DNA of 64,000 nt, taken from Mycolicibacterium frederiksbergense. GTDB lineage: Bacteria; Actinomycetota; Actinomycetes; Mycobacteriales; Mycobacteriaceae. A program made the translations under genes and the position numbers. Location: NCBI RefSeq assembly GCF_012223425.1, contig NZ_CP038798.1, forward strand, positions 186,001 through 250,000, in the 5' to 3' direction. Below are positions 8,754 to 19,318 of this stretch, piece after piece (the first letter of the stretch is position 1; each line of letters opens with the position of its first letter). Below the pieces are notes generated by a model. The model was not told the origin of the DNA. It saw only the letters and a program-made list of their open reading frames with translations, and did no database searches.

Positions 8754-9416
8754 ATGGCACCGAACGGAAAACACAAGGGTTTGGCAGGCTCCTTCGCCCC
8801 TCCCGAGCGGGGGAGCAAACTACAAGGTCTGCTCACCGCTCCGGCCCGCAGCTCAGCAACCGCCGCTGAACCAACACCAGACCCCGAGGGGGCCGACGGC
8901 GATGCCACGGTCGATGCCGCTCAGGTAGCGCAGCAGTCTGCACCCGTGGTTGAGGCGAGTGCGAGCGCACCGGCGGCGACTGCCGAGAAGTCGGCGCCGG
9001 CCCGCCGCACACGGGTAGGGGACAGGCGTGGGGTGTCCGCATCGTCGGTCTACCTCACGGCTGACACCTACAAGCAGCTGACGATCACCAAGTCGCGCAA
9101 GATCAAGGACTACTCCCAGATCGTTCAAGACGCTTTTGCTCAAGTCGCACGCGAAGCTGCTGATCAGAAGAAATCACCAGAAGAAGTGCTTGCCGCACTG
9201 TTCGTGGTCCCCGAGGACGGCGATTCGTGGCTGATGCCCTCGTCAACGTCGCGGTCCAAGTCCGCCACACCGTTGACCGAGGCGCGGATCTCCTTCAGCA
9301 CACAGCAGCGCGCGTGGATTGAAGACAAGATGGCAGTGGTGAACAGGACGGTCACATTCTCAGAGTTCGTTGCGCGGATTCTCGATCATCATTTGTTGCC
9401 GTCGAAGCGGCGGTGA
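8754..9416 (+). CDS. RHH-type ParB-like partition protein
   Basis: A 220-residue protein directly behind parA. Residues 1-95 are Ala/Pro/Ser-rich and probably disordered; such basic or flexible N-termini stimulate the ParA ATPase in type Ib systems. From about 97 (VYLTADTYKQLTITKSRKIK) a ribbon-helix-helix-like unit follows, with DYSQIVQDAFAQVAREA as its helices. A second one is visible near the end (ARISFSTQQRAWIEDKM, then TFSEFVARILDHHL). It therefore resembles centromere-binding adaptors rather than classical HTH ParB. It probably binds the CG-repeat region upstream of parA and represses the operon. The start ATG is preceded by AAGGGGCGTCGAG. Confidence 0.7.
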   Translation: MAPNGKHKGLAGSFAPPERGSKLQGLLTAPARSSATAAEPTPDPEGADGDATVDAAQVAQQSAPVVEASASAPAATAEKSAPARRTRVGDRRGVSASSVYLTADTYKQLTITKSRKIKDYSQIVQDAFAQVAREAADQKKSPEEVLAALFVVPEDGDSWLMPSSTSRSKSATPLTEARISFSTQQRAWIEDKMAVVNRTVTFSEFVARILDHHLLPSKRR

Positions 9417-9757
9417 GCGGGAGCCCCAGTAGCTGGCGTCGTCGTCGCCGCGGCGGGCAACCCAGGTGCCGCAGGGCCACCGGTCGCGGTCGACACCGCA
9501 CGCAACCGAAAGACGCCGTGCCGTCAGCGTTTCGTCATCCGGGGGAGTAGTGCGCGGAGAGTTCCGGACAGCGAACCTAAACGCTAAAATCGCGTCGACC
9601 TCACCCCTATGCCTTGGCGGCGTAGGTGGCGGGTTTTGCGGGTATCTCGTCCCACAAAAGTTGCTTAAATGACGTAAACACTCCTGTGTTGCGCTAATGC
9701 CGCTCTTGTTCTACCAGTGTCATACTGTGAGATGTACGATTCCCAGACACTGGGGGT
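9417..9757 (+). promoter_or_regulatory. Intergenic promoter/operator region before HTH gene
   Basis: About 340 bases with no gene seen. Close to the next gene there is a palindrome CCCAG-ACA-CTGGG (9742-9754) and, about 30 bases upstream, a related CCAGTGTCATACTG. The paired CCAG/CTGG half-sites suggest an operator for the double-HTH protein that follows, whose start lies only 4 bases downstream. Confidence 0.4.
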
Positions 9758-10642
9758 TTGACCACAGGGCAACTCAGGAGGGCCATCATCACCGCTGCGC
9801 CGTTAGACGAGGACGCCGCCGCCGACATGGCGCGGTCCTTGCTCAGCGAAGGCCGCTCCGTCGACGAGGTGGTGGCCGAGACTGGGCTGTCGGAAAACTA
9901 CGTCGAAATGCTCGCCAGCAGCACGGTGGCACCCGACGTGAAGCGCCTGGCCAAGTACATGAATACGCGACTCATGGAGTTGGGGATGAGCCAACTCGAA
10001 GCGAGCAAGCTCGGCCTGGTGTCGCGCTCGACGCTAAACCTGCTGGGCAAGGACGACCGGGTCCCGGGGCGTAGCACGCTGTCCAAGCTCGACGAACTGC
10101 TGTCCTGGTTGCCGGGCTCGGCGCATGCCACGATGTACGGCTCGGAGCCCAAGACGCGTGAGGCCAGCGTTGGCAAGCGCAAGGGTCCCGTGGTCGACCG
10201 CGACGCCGACGACGACTACGACAACCTGCGCATGTGGATCGAGAAGCGGCTGCTCGAGTTGCAGATGAGCAAGAGCCGCCTCGCGGCCGTCGGTGGTCCG
10301 GGACGTACGACTCTGGCAACGCTCGGTCAGCGTGGGTACAAACCCAATGCCGAAACGCTGGAACGCATCGACACCCACCTGATGTGGGAGCCCGGGTCGG
10401 CGTTGGCTGCGCTCAAGGGTGGCAGACCCGTGAACCGGCGCATCGAGGTGAAGCCACACCCGGCGGTGGTCCCCATCCATTCCATCGTCGACCGGCTCAA
10501 GCTGCTCAAGACTCGCGTCGAGCGTCAGCAGGAGACGCTCACCCAACAGGCTCGCGACATCGACCAGGCGTTGGCGCAGGCGCATCTGGTCATCGAGGAC
10601 TTGACCCCGACTCACCACCGCACGAGTTTCCCGCCGTCATGA
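9758..10642 (+). CDS. Regulator with two tandem helix-turn-helix repeats
   Basis: A 294-residue soluble protein with an internal duplication. Residues about 66-125 contain NTRLMELGMSQLEASKLGLV followed by SRSTLNLLG and a WLPGSAHATMYG end. Residues about 155-215 contain EKRLLELQMSKSRLAAVGG followed by GRTTLATLG and a WEPGSALAALKGG end. Both look like Cro/CI-type helix-turn-helix domains. The N-terminus (ARSLLSEGRSVDEVVAETGL) may hold a third short HTH, and the C-terminus (about 240-280) is a coiled coil (LLKTRVERQQETLTQQARD). The apparent start is TTG very close to a palindromic operator. It probably regulates plasmid genes. Confidence 0.6.
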   Translation: MTTGQLRRAIITAAPLDEDAAADMARSLLSEGRSVDEVVAETGLSENYVEMLASSTVAPDVKRLAKYMNTRLMELGMSQLEASKLGLVSRSTLNLLGKDDRVPGRSTLSKLDELLSWLPGSAHATMYGSEPKTREASVGKRKGPVVDRDADDDYDNLRMWIEKRLLELQMSKSRLAAVGGPGRTTLATLGQRGYKPNAETLERIDTHLMWEPGSALAALKGGRPVNRRIEVKPHPAVVPIHSIVDRLKLLKTRVERQQETLTQQARDIDQALAQAHLVIEDLTPTHHRTSFPPS

Positions 10643-10850
10643 TGGCGTCGGCGCCCCACTGGGGCATTCAGGTGACATCGTTCGGCAGGCGATCCTGCCG
10701 GCCGATGACACCGGGCATGGGCACGGCCATTGAGGTCGATGCCGCAGATCAGGAGACCAACTCATGACTAGCGGCATCGGGAGAACACTATGGCCCGCCA
10801 GGGCGACGAACAGCCAGATCTGTTCAGCTTCGAGGAGACAGACGACACCA

Positions 10851-11453
10851 GTGACCGAATGGATGAGCCAAGCGGTCAACGACGTGTACCGCCAGTGGCT
10901 GGACCTGCCGCCGGATTGGACGACGCCGCAACGGGATCGGTACCTCAGCGAGGTGACGGGCCGACTGGACCGGATGGCAGCACAGATGGCCGACGACCTG
11001 GCAGCCTCGTCGATCCAGGAATGGACCAGGCGCCACGGCCAGCACCCGGACTATCAGATGACCGTGAAGCTACGGCAAACCGCGTTGCAGAACGCCCGGG
11101 AGATAGTCGTGCGGCAGGAACTCTACGACCAGATCGAGGAACCGCCGGAGCAGACGGTGGACTTCGACCCGCCGCTACATCAGCCGCTGCCGCCCAGTCA
11201 GGTGCCGTGGAACCTGCGGTGGAACGACGTCCGGTATCGGAGCGAGCCGGGGGAGCAGGTCGAGGCACTGACCGAGATGGTGTGGCCCGCCCCGAACTTT
11301 TCGGTGATGTTCCGCATCAAGGCGGCCTATCTGCTCAGCGCCCTACTGGAGGACCAGCTGCCAGTTCCGGACGGCCCCCAGCATCCCCTGGCCAGCGACC
11401 TGGCACCCCTGGTGTACGAGGATCTTCGGGTCGACGGCTACCCCGTGGAGTAA
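10851..11453 (+). CDS. Hypothetical protein upstream of DarB-like gene
   Basis: A 200-residue acidic soluble protein of natural composition (SQAVNDVYRQWLDLPPDW, later FSVMFRIKAAYLLSALLEDQ) with no domain I recognise. Translation probably begins at GTG. Another forward frame stays open across the whole gene and codes for plausible sequence only before it (MARQGDEQPDLFSFEE) and after it (PKPQLSLFEDFDQP), so this region has two overlapping coding layers or frameshifts. It lies just upstream of the methyltransferase-helicase gene and may be a partner. Confidence 0.55.
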   Translation: MTEWMSQAVNDVYRQWLDLPPDWTTPQRDRYLSEVTGRLDRMAAQMADDLAASSIQEWTRRHGQHPDYQMTVKLRQTALQNAREIVVRQELYDQIEEPPEQTVDFDPPLHQPLPPSQVPWNLRWNDVRYRSEPGEQVEALTEMVWPAPNFSVMFRIKAAYLLSALLEDQLPVPDGPQHPLASDLAPLVYEDLRVDGYPVE

Positions 11454-12799
11454 CCGAACCCAAGCCACAGCTCTCACTGTTCGAGGACTTCGACCAACCC
11501 ACAGACCCCGCCACGATCGACCCCGGCGGCACACCCCTGCCCCCAACACGGCCAGTCGAGGCCGCGTCGTCGACCACCTCCGATGAACCGCCAGCGCCGC
11601 CCACCCCGGCCGAGGCCGCCACCGAGCAGGCACCCACCGGCGAGCGCACATCCCTCCCGCAGAGTTGGCGCCACCACAACAAGGCATCGCTGAAACCCCC
11701 GCCGTCACCGTCGAGAGCTCAGATCCCTTTGCCCTCACCACCGACATCCGGGTGCCCTCGGGAACCAAAGCTCGCATCCACGCCAACCTCGCGGCCATCG
11801 ACGTCCTGGAACGCCTCAACCGGGAGGGTGGCCGTCCCGCGACCACCGCCGAAAAAGAGGTACTGGCCACCTGGTCGGGATGGGGAGCCTGCGCCGAACT
11901 GTTCGACCGCCGCAGCGACACCTACGCCACCGAGCGGGAGCACCTGCGCGAAACCCTTGGCCTGGAGGCTTACCGCGCCGCCGAGGCAAGCATCCTCAAC
12001 GCCCACTACACCGATCCGCTCATCGCCGAGGCGATGTGGGACACACTGCGCCAGGCCGGGATGAGCGGCGGCCGCGTCCTCGAACCAGGTTGCGGAGCAG
12101 GAACATTCATCGGCTTGGCCCCAGAGGATGCCGTCATGGTCGGCGTCGACAACGACACCGTCACCGCCGCCATCGCCGCCGCTCTCTACCCGCGCGCCCA
12201 AGTCCGCGCCGAGGGCTTCGAAACCACCCGCGTCCCAGCCGATTCGTTCGTCGCCACGATCGGCAACGTCCCGTTCGGCAACTTCACCCTGATCGACCCC
12301 GCCCACAACCCGGGCCGATTCAGCATCCACAACCACTTCATCAACAAAGCGATCAGTCTGACCGCCCCCGGCGGCTACGTGACCGTTCTCACCAGCCGCT
12401 ACACCCTGGACGGCATGGACACCCGAGCCCGTCGCGCCATGGCCGCCAAAGCCGACCTGATCGGCGCTGTCCGACTGCCGTCCACCGCATTCAAGCGCGT
12501 CGCCGGCACCGAAGTCGTCACCGACATCCTGGTCCTGCGCCGTAGAGACCCCGACCAGGCCGCCGACGACGGCGACGTGACCCGCTGGATCGACACCGAG
12601 GAGATCCCCTTCGACGACGTCGACCACCTCGTCGATCGCAGCGTCTTCGACTCCGAGAAGACCCAGGATGCCTTCAACGTCAACGAGTACTTCATCAACC
12701 ATCCCGACCACGTCCTGGGCAACTACGCACTCGGCCAAGGGATCCACGGCTCAGCCACCCTCAAAGTCGTGGGGGAGCAGCCCACCCGCGAGGCCCTAG
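11454..12799 (+). pseudogene. DarB-like methyltransferase-helicase, N-terminal part (interrupted)
   Basis: The N-terminal, DNA-methyltransferase part of a very large gene interrupted by an insertion sequence. Clear coding in its final frame runs from about 11665 (TTG). It shows the SAM-binding motif EPGCGAGTFIG, an acidic VGVDND strand and the catalytic-loop variant GNVPFG, which stands where N6-adenine methylases have NPPY. Just before this, a proline-rich acidic leader with QLSLFEDFD reads in another frame, so a frameshift near 11640-11660 or a misjudged start is likely. Removing the element and one CTAG copy joins this part in frame to the helicase part, giving about 1803 residues from 11665. 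Phage and plasmid proteins of this architecture (DarB of P1) protect incoming DNA from restriction. Here it is presumably inactive. Confidence 0.7.
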
Positions 12800-14502
12800 G
12801 AGCGTGGGTCAGTAACACGCCTGGCGGGATGTCTGGTTGATGGTGGTGTATCAGCGATGATGGGGTATGCCTGATGATCTCGATCCGGATGGTTTGTTCG
12901 AGGTAGACCCTTCGGACAGGGTTGAACCGCATTCCGTGGCGTCAAAGGCGCCGGTGGATAAGACGTTTCGGGTGTTCGCCCCGGATCAGGACCTGTTGTT
13001 TCCGCCCTCGCTCGATGATTGGCTACCGGCTGAGCATCTGGCCCGGTTCGTCGCCGAGCTTGTTGATGAGCATCTGGACCTGTCCCGGATCCATGGCGTC
13101 TATACCGAGGTCCGTGGCGGGCCGCCGTATGACCCGCGGTTGATGGTGCGGATCCTGCTCTACGGCTACACCACCGGGGTCCGCTCCTCGCGCAAGCTGG
13201 AGGCGGCCTGTGTTGATGTGGTGGCATTTCGCTGGCTGGCCGCCGGATCGGCCCCGGATTACCGGGCGATCGCCCGGTTCCGTAAACGCCACCTCTCCGC
13301 GTTGGGGCACTTGTTCGTCCAAGCGTTGGCGTTATGCCAGGCCGCGGGCATGGTCAGCCTGGGCCGAGTCGCCCTCGACGGAACGAAAGTCCGGGCCAAT
13401 GCCTCTAAACGTAAAGCGATGAGTTACGCCCGGATGACCGAGAAGGAAAAGGTCCTCGCCGGGGAGGTCTCGGCGTTGTTGGCTGAGGCCGAACGTATCG
13501 ACACTGCCGAAGATAAGAAGTTCGGCAAGAACCGCCGCGGTGATGAACTACCCGAGGAACTACGGCGCCGTGAAACCCGGCTGGCGGCGATTCGGGAAGC
13601 CAAGGCCGCACTGGAAGCCGAAGCCGCCCAAGCGGCGCGTGAACACGCCGAGGCCAAAGCCCGCGAGCGCGGCGATGACGACGACACCGCCGCCGAGAAA
13701 GGGACCGCCGCCGCCGAGGAGGCGACACCGAAACCCAAGTCGCAACGCAACTTCACCGACCCTGAGTCGAAGATCATGCTCACCGGCGATGGGGCGTTCC
13801 ACCAGTGCTATAACGCCCAGGCCGTGGTCGACTCCGACCATCAGGTGATCGTGGCCACCGAGTTGGGCACCAACGCCTCCGACGTCATGAACTTGATCTC
13901 GATGACCGAACAGACCCTCACCAACACCGGGCAGGTCCCCGGCCAGATGCTCGCCGATGCCGGCTACTGCTCCGCGGACAACCTCGATAAGGCAACGCAA
14001 TTCACCGCCACCCACGGCACCGAGTTCTTCATCGCCACCGGCCGCCGCCGCCGCGACGAACCGACCCCGGCACCGCCGCGCGGGCGGATCCCCAACAACG
14101 CAACCGGCAAGCAGCGGATGGCCCGCAAGCTCACCACGAAGAAAGGCCACGCGGTCTATGCCCGCCGCAAAGCGATCGTCGAACCGGTGTTCGGTCAAAT
14201 GTCGACCCTGCAGAACGCCAAAGCGCTACTGCTGCGCGGGTTGGACCAAGCCCGCGGGGAATGGCTACTTCTGGCTGCCTGCCACAACCTGCGAAAATTG
14301 CACGGCCACATCGGAATTACCGGACTCACCGCCCTGCCAGCCTAACGGGGCATCCGCTGGCCGCCCCAGTTGCCGACACACGACTCATCGGGGCACGTCT
14401 ACACCGAACATCCACTCAGAACGCCGCAGACCCCGCAATACCATCTCTACCCAGACTCGACGCCACACACCCGCTCGAAGCCTTACCGACCCACGCTCCT
14501 AG
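12796..14502 (+). mobile_element. IS1182-family insertion sequence with CTAG target duplication
   Basis: The element proper spans 12800-14498 (1699 bp). Its ends are inverted repeats beginning GAGCGTGGGTCAGTAA on the left and GAGCGTGGGTCGGTAA on the right (read inward), one mismatch in 16. It is flanked on both sides by CTAG (12796-12799 and 14499-14502), and excising it with one copy restores the reading frame of the host gene exactly. One transposase gene fills it; 153 bases after its stop are non-coding. The host frame is otherwise intact at the junction, so the insertion looks recent. Confidence 0.9.
12867..14345 (+). CDS. IS1182-family transposase
   Basis: A 492-residue DDE transposase. 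The N-terminal region (about 28-130: PPSLDDWLPAEHLARFVAEL, then GPPYDPRLMVRILLYGY and RSSRKLEAACVDVVAFRWLA) is the DUF772-type domain of this family. The catalytic core starts at LGRVALDGTKVRANASK with the first aspartate, is split by a charged coiled-coil insert (about 180-285, Glu/Ala/Arg-rich), and continues with VVDSDHQVIVATELG (second Asp), LADAGYCSADNL and KAIVEPVFGQMS (Glu). The length is normal for the family and the frame is intact, so it is probably active. It ends 153 bases before the right end of the element. Confidence 0.92.
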   Translation: MPDDLDPDGLFEVDPSDRVEPHSVASKAPVDKTFRVFAPDQDLLFPPSLDDWLPAEHLARFVAELVDEHLDLSRIHGVYTEVRGGPPYDPRLMVRILLYGYTTGVRSSRKLEAACVDVVAFRWLAAGSAPDYRAIARFRKRHLSALGHLFVQALALCQAAGMVSLGRVALDGTKVRANASKRKAMSYARMTEKEKVLAGEVSALLAEAERIDTAEDKKFGKNRRGDELPEELRRRETRLAAIREAKAALEAEAAQAAREHAEAKARERGDDDDTAAEKGTAAAEEATPKPKSQRNFTDPESKIMLTGDGAFHQCYNAQAVVDSDHQVIVATELGTNASDVMNLISMTEQTLTNTGQVPGQMLADAGYCSADNLDKATQFTATHGTEFFIATGRRRRDEPTPAPPRGRIPNNATGKQRMARKLTTKKGHAVYARRKAIVEPVFGQMSTLQNAKALLLRGLDQARGEWLLLAACHNLRKLHGHIGITGLTALPA

Positions 14503-17500
14503 CCCAGCAGATCCGCCAGCGTCTGTCCGACATCGTCGACAATGCCGTGGCCCACGACAAAGTGCTCACCGCCACTGCGGAATCCCTCATCGAGGTCGAC
14601 GACAGCGTCTTCGACGTCGGGCTGTACACCGCCGCCGAACGCGCCGACCAGCCACCCATGGACACCCTGCGCTATCACGAACCCACCGACAGCATCCAAC
14701 GCTGGACCGGCCACAGTTGGGAAGAACAGCGCACACCGAAAAGCCGTCTGCGCGAGACCCGTTCACTGATCGAACTGCGCGACACCGCGACCGCGGTCAT
14801 CGCCTCCCAACGCGACGATCAGCCTCTGGAGGTCCGCGAACAGCTACGCGCGCACCTCAACAAGCTCTACGACGGCTACGTCAGCAAGCACGGGCCGATC
14901 AACCGCTTCAAATGGATCTACCCCGCACCCCCCACTCAGGAGGCCCACGACCGCAAGGTCGCCAAGTCCGAGGAAACGTGGCGCAAAGCCCGCGGCACCG
15001 ACGGGATGCCCTACCGGGGCCCGATCCCCGAGCAGCTGCTGGAGGACTGGTCACAGAAGGCATGGGAGCCCGCCAGCCCCTTCAAACGGCGCCCCCATCT
15101 CGACGGCGGCATGAAATACGACCCCCGCTGGGCCAACGTCGCCGCCCTGGAGATCTTCGACGAACAACGAGGCGAAGCGCTCAAAGCGCCGATCTTCTCA
15201 GTCGACGTCCTCAACGTCCGCGCCGTACCCGACACCGCGGCCACCATCGAGGACGCCGTGGCCATCAGCATGGACCAGCACCGACGCATCGACATCGGCT
15301 ACATCGCCGGCCTACTGGGCATCGAGCCGGTCGCTGTCGGCGACCAACTACGCGGACTGGCCTACCCGTCACTAGAGGATCCCGACGAGCTGGTCCCGGC
15401 AGTGACCGCACTGTCGGGCAACGTCCGCGAGAAGCTGGCCGCCGCCACCGCCGCAGCCGAACGAGATCCCGCCTATCAGGGCTACGTCGCCGCGCTACGG
15501 GAAGTCGTGCCGGCCGACAAGGAAGCCTCCCAGATCAAGACCCGCCCGGGTGCGCCATGGATCGACGCCAAGTACATCGCTCAGTTCGCCCGCGAAACCT
15601 TCGGCGCCGACACGGTGGTCGCCGACCACGTCGGCGGCACGTGGTCGGTGGAATGTGCACGCTACCAACGTGGTTCGGTCATGATGACCGAAACGTGGGG
15701 CACCGGCCACAAAGACGCCATCGACCTGCTCGATGCGTTGTGCAACTCGAAGGCGATCACCGTCCATCGCCCACCCGAGATCGTCGCCGAAACAGGCGGC
15801 CCCAGCATCGATTTCGAGGCAACCTTCGCCGCCCAAGCCAAGGCCGCCAAGATCACCGAAGAGTTCCAAAAGTGGATCTTCGAAGACGAACAGCGCCGCG
15901 AGGAACTGGTCACCGAATTCAACAAGCGCTTCAACAGCCTCGTCGCCCCCAAGCATCGCGGTGACCAGCTAACCCTTCCGGGACTGTCAGACCGGTTCGA
16001 GCCGCACTACTACCAGCGCGATGCCGTCGCGCGTATTATCGCGGAACCCACTGTGCTGCTTGACCATACCGTCGGTTCAGGCAAGACAGGCTCTATGCTC
16101 ATGGGGGCAATGGAACTCAAACGCCTGGGTCTATGCAAGCAACCTTGGATCGTGGTTCCCAATCATATCGTGGAACAAGTTGGACGCGAAGCCGCCCAGT
16201 GGTACCCGGCCGCACGAGTCCTCCTGGGCACCGCTGGCACCGACCCCGACGGCCGCCGCCGCTTCATCGCCCAATCGGCGACAACCGACTGGGACATGGT
16301 CATCATGCCCCAAAGCCTCTTCACCGCAATCGGTGTCAGCGAAGACACTCAAGCCGACTACGTGCAACGACAGCTTGACGAGCTGGAGAACCACGCCGAA
16401 CGCGCGGAGACCTCGGTCAGCAAGAAGCGCGTCGAACAGCAAAAGAAGCGGCTCGCCACTCGGCTGAGCGACATGACCAAACAGGATCGCAAAGACACCG
16501 GCCTCAGGTTTGAGGAAAGCGGTGGGGACTACTTGCTAATAGACGAAGCGCATATGTACAAGAACAAGGGGCGCCTGAGCAATATCGAGGAATTGTCGTG
16601 CCCGGCGGCCGCGCAGCGTGCCGAGGACCTCGCCATGAAACTCGAAGTGCTCAGACGCCGCCGCCACGACGAGGGCCGCGCCGCCGGCCTACGCCCCGAC
16701 CAAGTCGTCGAGCGCGTCGCGACCTTCGCCACCGGCACCCCGGTCGCCAACTCCCTCGGCGAGCTCTGGGTCATGCAAAATTATCTGCGCCCCGATCTGC
16801 TGGCCGCGGCCGGAGTTGCCGACATCAACGACTGGGGTGCGACGTTCACCGCCCCGGTGAGCACCGTGGAAGTCAACGCCACCGGCACCAGCCTGCGGAC
16901 CGTGACCCGGGTCGGAAAGTTCTGCAATCTGCCCGAACTGCTGGCCTTGTCGTCCATCTTCACCGACGTCGTCACCCGCGACCAAGTCCCCGTCGAGCTC
17001 CCACAGCTCACCGATGGTCGCCGGCGCGTCGTCAGCATCACCCCGTCCCAAGAAGTCAAAGACTTCATCACCGACTTGGGCTGGCGCCTCGACCACCTTG
17101 ACCCGAAACGTCCCGACAAGGACAACCAACTCAAGATCGCCAACGACGGCCGCAACGTCTCCCTGGATCCGCGCCTGGCCCACCTGGATGCCCCGGCGGT
17201 CTCCCGCGCCACCGAGGTCGCCTCCGAGGTCATGGCGTTGCACCACGCCAGCATCGACAACGTGTACCGCGACCCCGAGACCGGTCAAGAAATGCCGATC
17301 CGCGGTGGGTTCCAGATCGTGTTCTGTGACCGCGGCACCCCGTCGAAGGATCCCCGCCAGTTCACCATCTACTCCGCAATCCGCGACGAGCTCGTCGCCC
17401 GCGGAATGCCCCGGGAATCCATCGCCTTCATCCACGACGCCGTCAAGCCCGCCGACAAGCTCAACCTGGCCCAGCGGTGCCGGACTGGTGAGATATCGGT

Positions 17501-18779
17501 CCTGATCGGCTCCACCGAGAAAATGGGCACCGGCACCAACGTTCAAACCCGGCTCCGCGCCCTGCACCACGTCGATGTTCCCTGGCGCCCAGCAGACCTC
17601 GAGCAACGCGAGGGTCGCATCATCCGCCAAGGCAATCAGAACCCGGAAGTCGACATCATCAACTACGTCACCGAAGGCTCCTACGACACGGTCATGTGGC
17701 AGAAGGTCGAAGCCAAGGCCGGCTTCATCGAGCAGATCAAGCGCGGCGAAGTCGACGTCGACGAAATCGAGGATCTCGGGGGAGGAGACATCTCCGGGGC
17801 GGCAGCCGAAACGAAGGCCATCGCCACCGGAGATCCCCGCTACATCAAGCAAGTTCAACTCGCCGACGACGTCAAGCGCCTGTCCGCGCTGGAATCCGCC
17901 CACCGCGACGCCGCGGCCCGACGCCGCCATCAACGCCAAGGCACCGAACGAGAACTCACCGCGACCAAAGAGCAACTCGGCACGCTGGCACCAGTTCTGG
18001 AGAAGATCACCGCCCAGGGCGAGCGCGCCCCCAGCGTCACCGTGGGCGGGCGGTCCTACGCCGAACGCGTGGACGCCGCCGTCCCATTTGCGGCGGCCTG
18101 CCGCGACGCCTACGCCGCACTGCGGGACAAGTCGAGCTTCGACAGCCGCCCCTTGGATGCCACCCTCAACGGCATCGGCATCACCGCCCGACGAAGCCAC
18201 CTCAAAGGCGAACTGCAACTGACCCTGGACGTGCCGTCCACCACCGTGGGCATCGAGGATGCCGACCTGCTCGCCACACTGCCCCGTGCCAGCGGTACCA
18301 ACCACCTCACCAAGGCGCGCGGCCTCCTACAGCGAATGGAGAACGCCTACAAAGACATTCCGCACTTCAACAATCGACTGGAGCGCCGCGCGGCGAACCT
18401 GCAAGACGAACTCGACGACTACGACAGCACCAGCCTAGGAGATTTCGAGCACGCCGATGAGCTGGCCGCCAAACGCCTCGAACTGGACACCCTCAGCGCG
18501 CAGCTGCGACTGGAGGCGCAAAGCGAAGCCGCCCAGGCGGCCTCAGCGGCAGCCCGGGAACGCATGCTCGAATCCGGCCGCCAACCAGGATGGACACTGC
18601 AAATCAACCCCACCCCCGCCCTCGTCGCCGACGCCGGACTGGTCGACCCCGACAGCTACCGCGCAGCCCAACGCCTCGTCGAACGCCACCGCGCACTCGA
18701 GTACCGAACAAGCCAGCTCGCCAAAGACCAAGAACAAGACCGTCAGCGCAACACCGATGACGACGGACTCGGCCTCTAA
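14503..18779 (+). pseudogene. DarB-like methyltransferase-helicase, C-terminal helicase part
   Basis: This continues the gene cut by the IS1182-type element. An open frame starting inside the element (about 14370) could still yield this fragment alone, about 1430 residues. SNF2/DEAH helicase motifs are complete: Walker A LLDHTVGSGKTGSM, LLIDEAHMYKNK (DEAH), ATGTPVANSLGELW (motif III), GSTEKMGTGTNVQTRLRALH and QREGRIIRQGNQN (motif VI). A long coiled-coil C-terminus follows (about the last 350 residues). With the methyltransferase half it forms the DarB type of anti-restriction protein carried by phages and conjugative elements. Split, it has lost methyltransferase coupling; whether the helicase is still made is unknown. 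Confidence 0.75.
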
Positions 18780-18979
18780 GCGACTGAGCGACAGCCCGTG
18801 GAACGCGTCGCAACCACCGACGCGGCAGCTACCAATCTAAGCAAATAATGCAATACGAGAACACACTAAGCTGCAAATGGTGTAGTATCGCTGCCACGTC
18901 GTTTCACTCGATGCCACGACCGGTGACGATCTACATTCGGACCGGGTCGGCTGTGTCGAACTGGCCTGGGGGAGAGGGC

Positions 18980-19318
18980 ATGACTGCATCAGCAACACTG
19001 TCGATCGAACCCACGGTGACGACGGTCCGCGCAGCCACGAACGGCCAGGTCGAAAACGCACACGTGAACACTTCGCCACCAACAGCTGCTGTTCAGGTCG
19101 GCTGCATGGTGGTCGACGTCGACATTTCCAAGAACTGTCCAGTGCCGGTGTTAGCGTGGAATCGGCGTCACGGGCACTGGGTTATTCCCCCGACCCCGAT
19201 GTCCATCAAGCAATCTCCCGCGAGATGGGCGCTGCCCGTGACGCCAACCTCGACCTGTCATAGCCCAGCGCTACGCTTCCCGCTATCAGCTCGACGGCTG
19301 GGGAGGGTGATCGGATGA
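18980..19318 (+). CDS. Uncertain small gene leading the PH-like operon
   Basis: An open frame of 112 codons with a strong ribosome binding site (GGGGGAGAGGG) before its ATG; its TGA overlaps the ATG of the next gene. The first half (TASATLSIEPTVTTVRAA) is plausible but the second half is unnatural. A different frame over about 19145-19263 reads well (VESASRALGYSPDPDVHQ, then ISREMGAARDANLDLS and a stop). So either a frameshift has occurred or only the first part is real. No family is recognised. Confidence 0.3.
   Translation: MTASATLSIEPTVTTVRAATNGQVENAHVNTSPPTAAVQVGCMVVDVDISKNCPVPVLAWNRRHGHWVIPPTPMSIKQSPARWALPVTPTSTCHSPALRFPLSARRLGRVIG

Noticed and set aside
11719..12747. Reverse frame of 342 codons opposite the methyltransferase part
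   Set aside because: Val/Gly/Asp-rich shadow; the forward frame carries SAM-binding and catalytic motifs.
14261..15964. Forward frame of 567 codons overlapping the helicase part
   Set aside because: Arg/Pro/His-rich +1 shadow with no motif; the helicase frame shows homology throughout.
16689..18305. Reverse frame of 538 codons opposite the helicase
   Set aside because: Val/Gly/Asp-rich mirror of a GC-rich coding strand; no recognisable domain.
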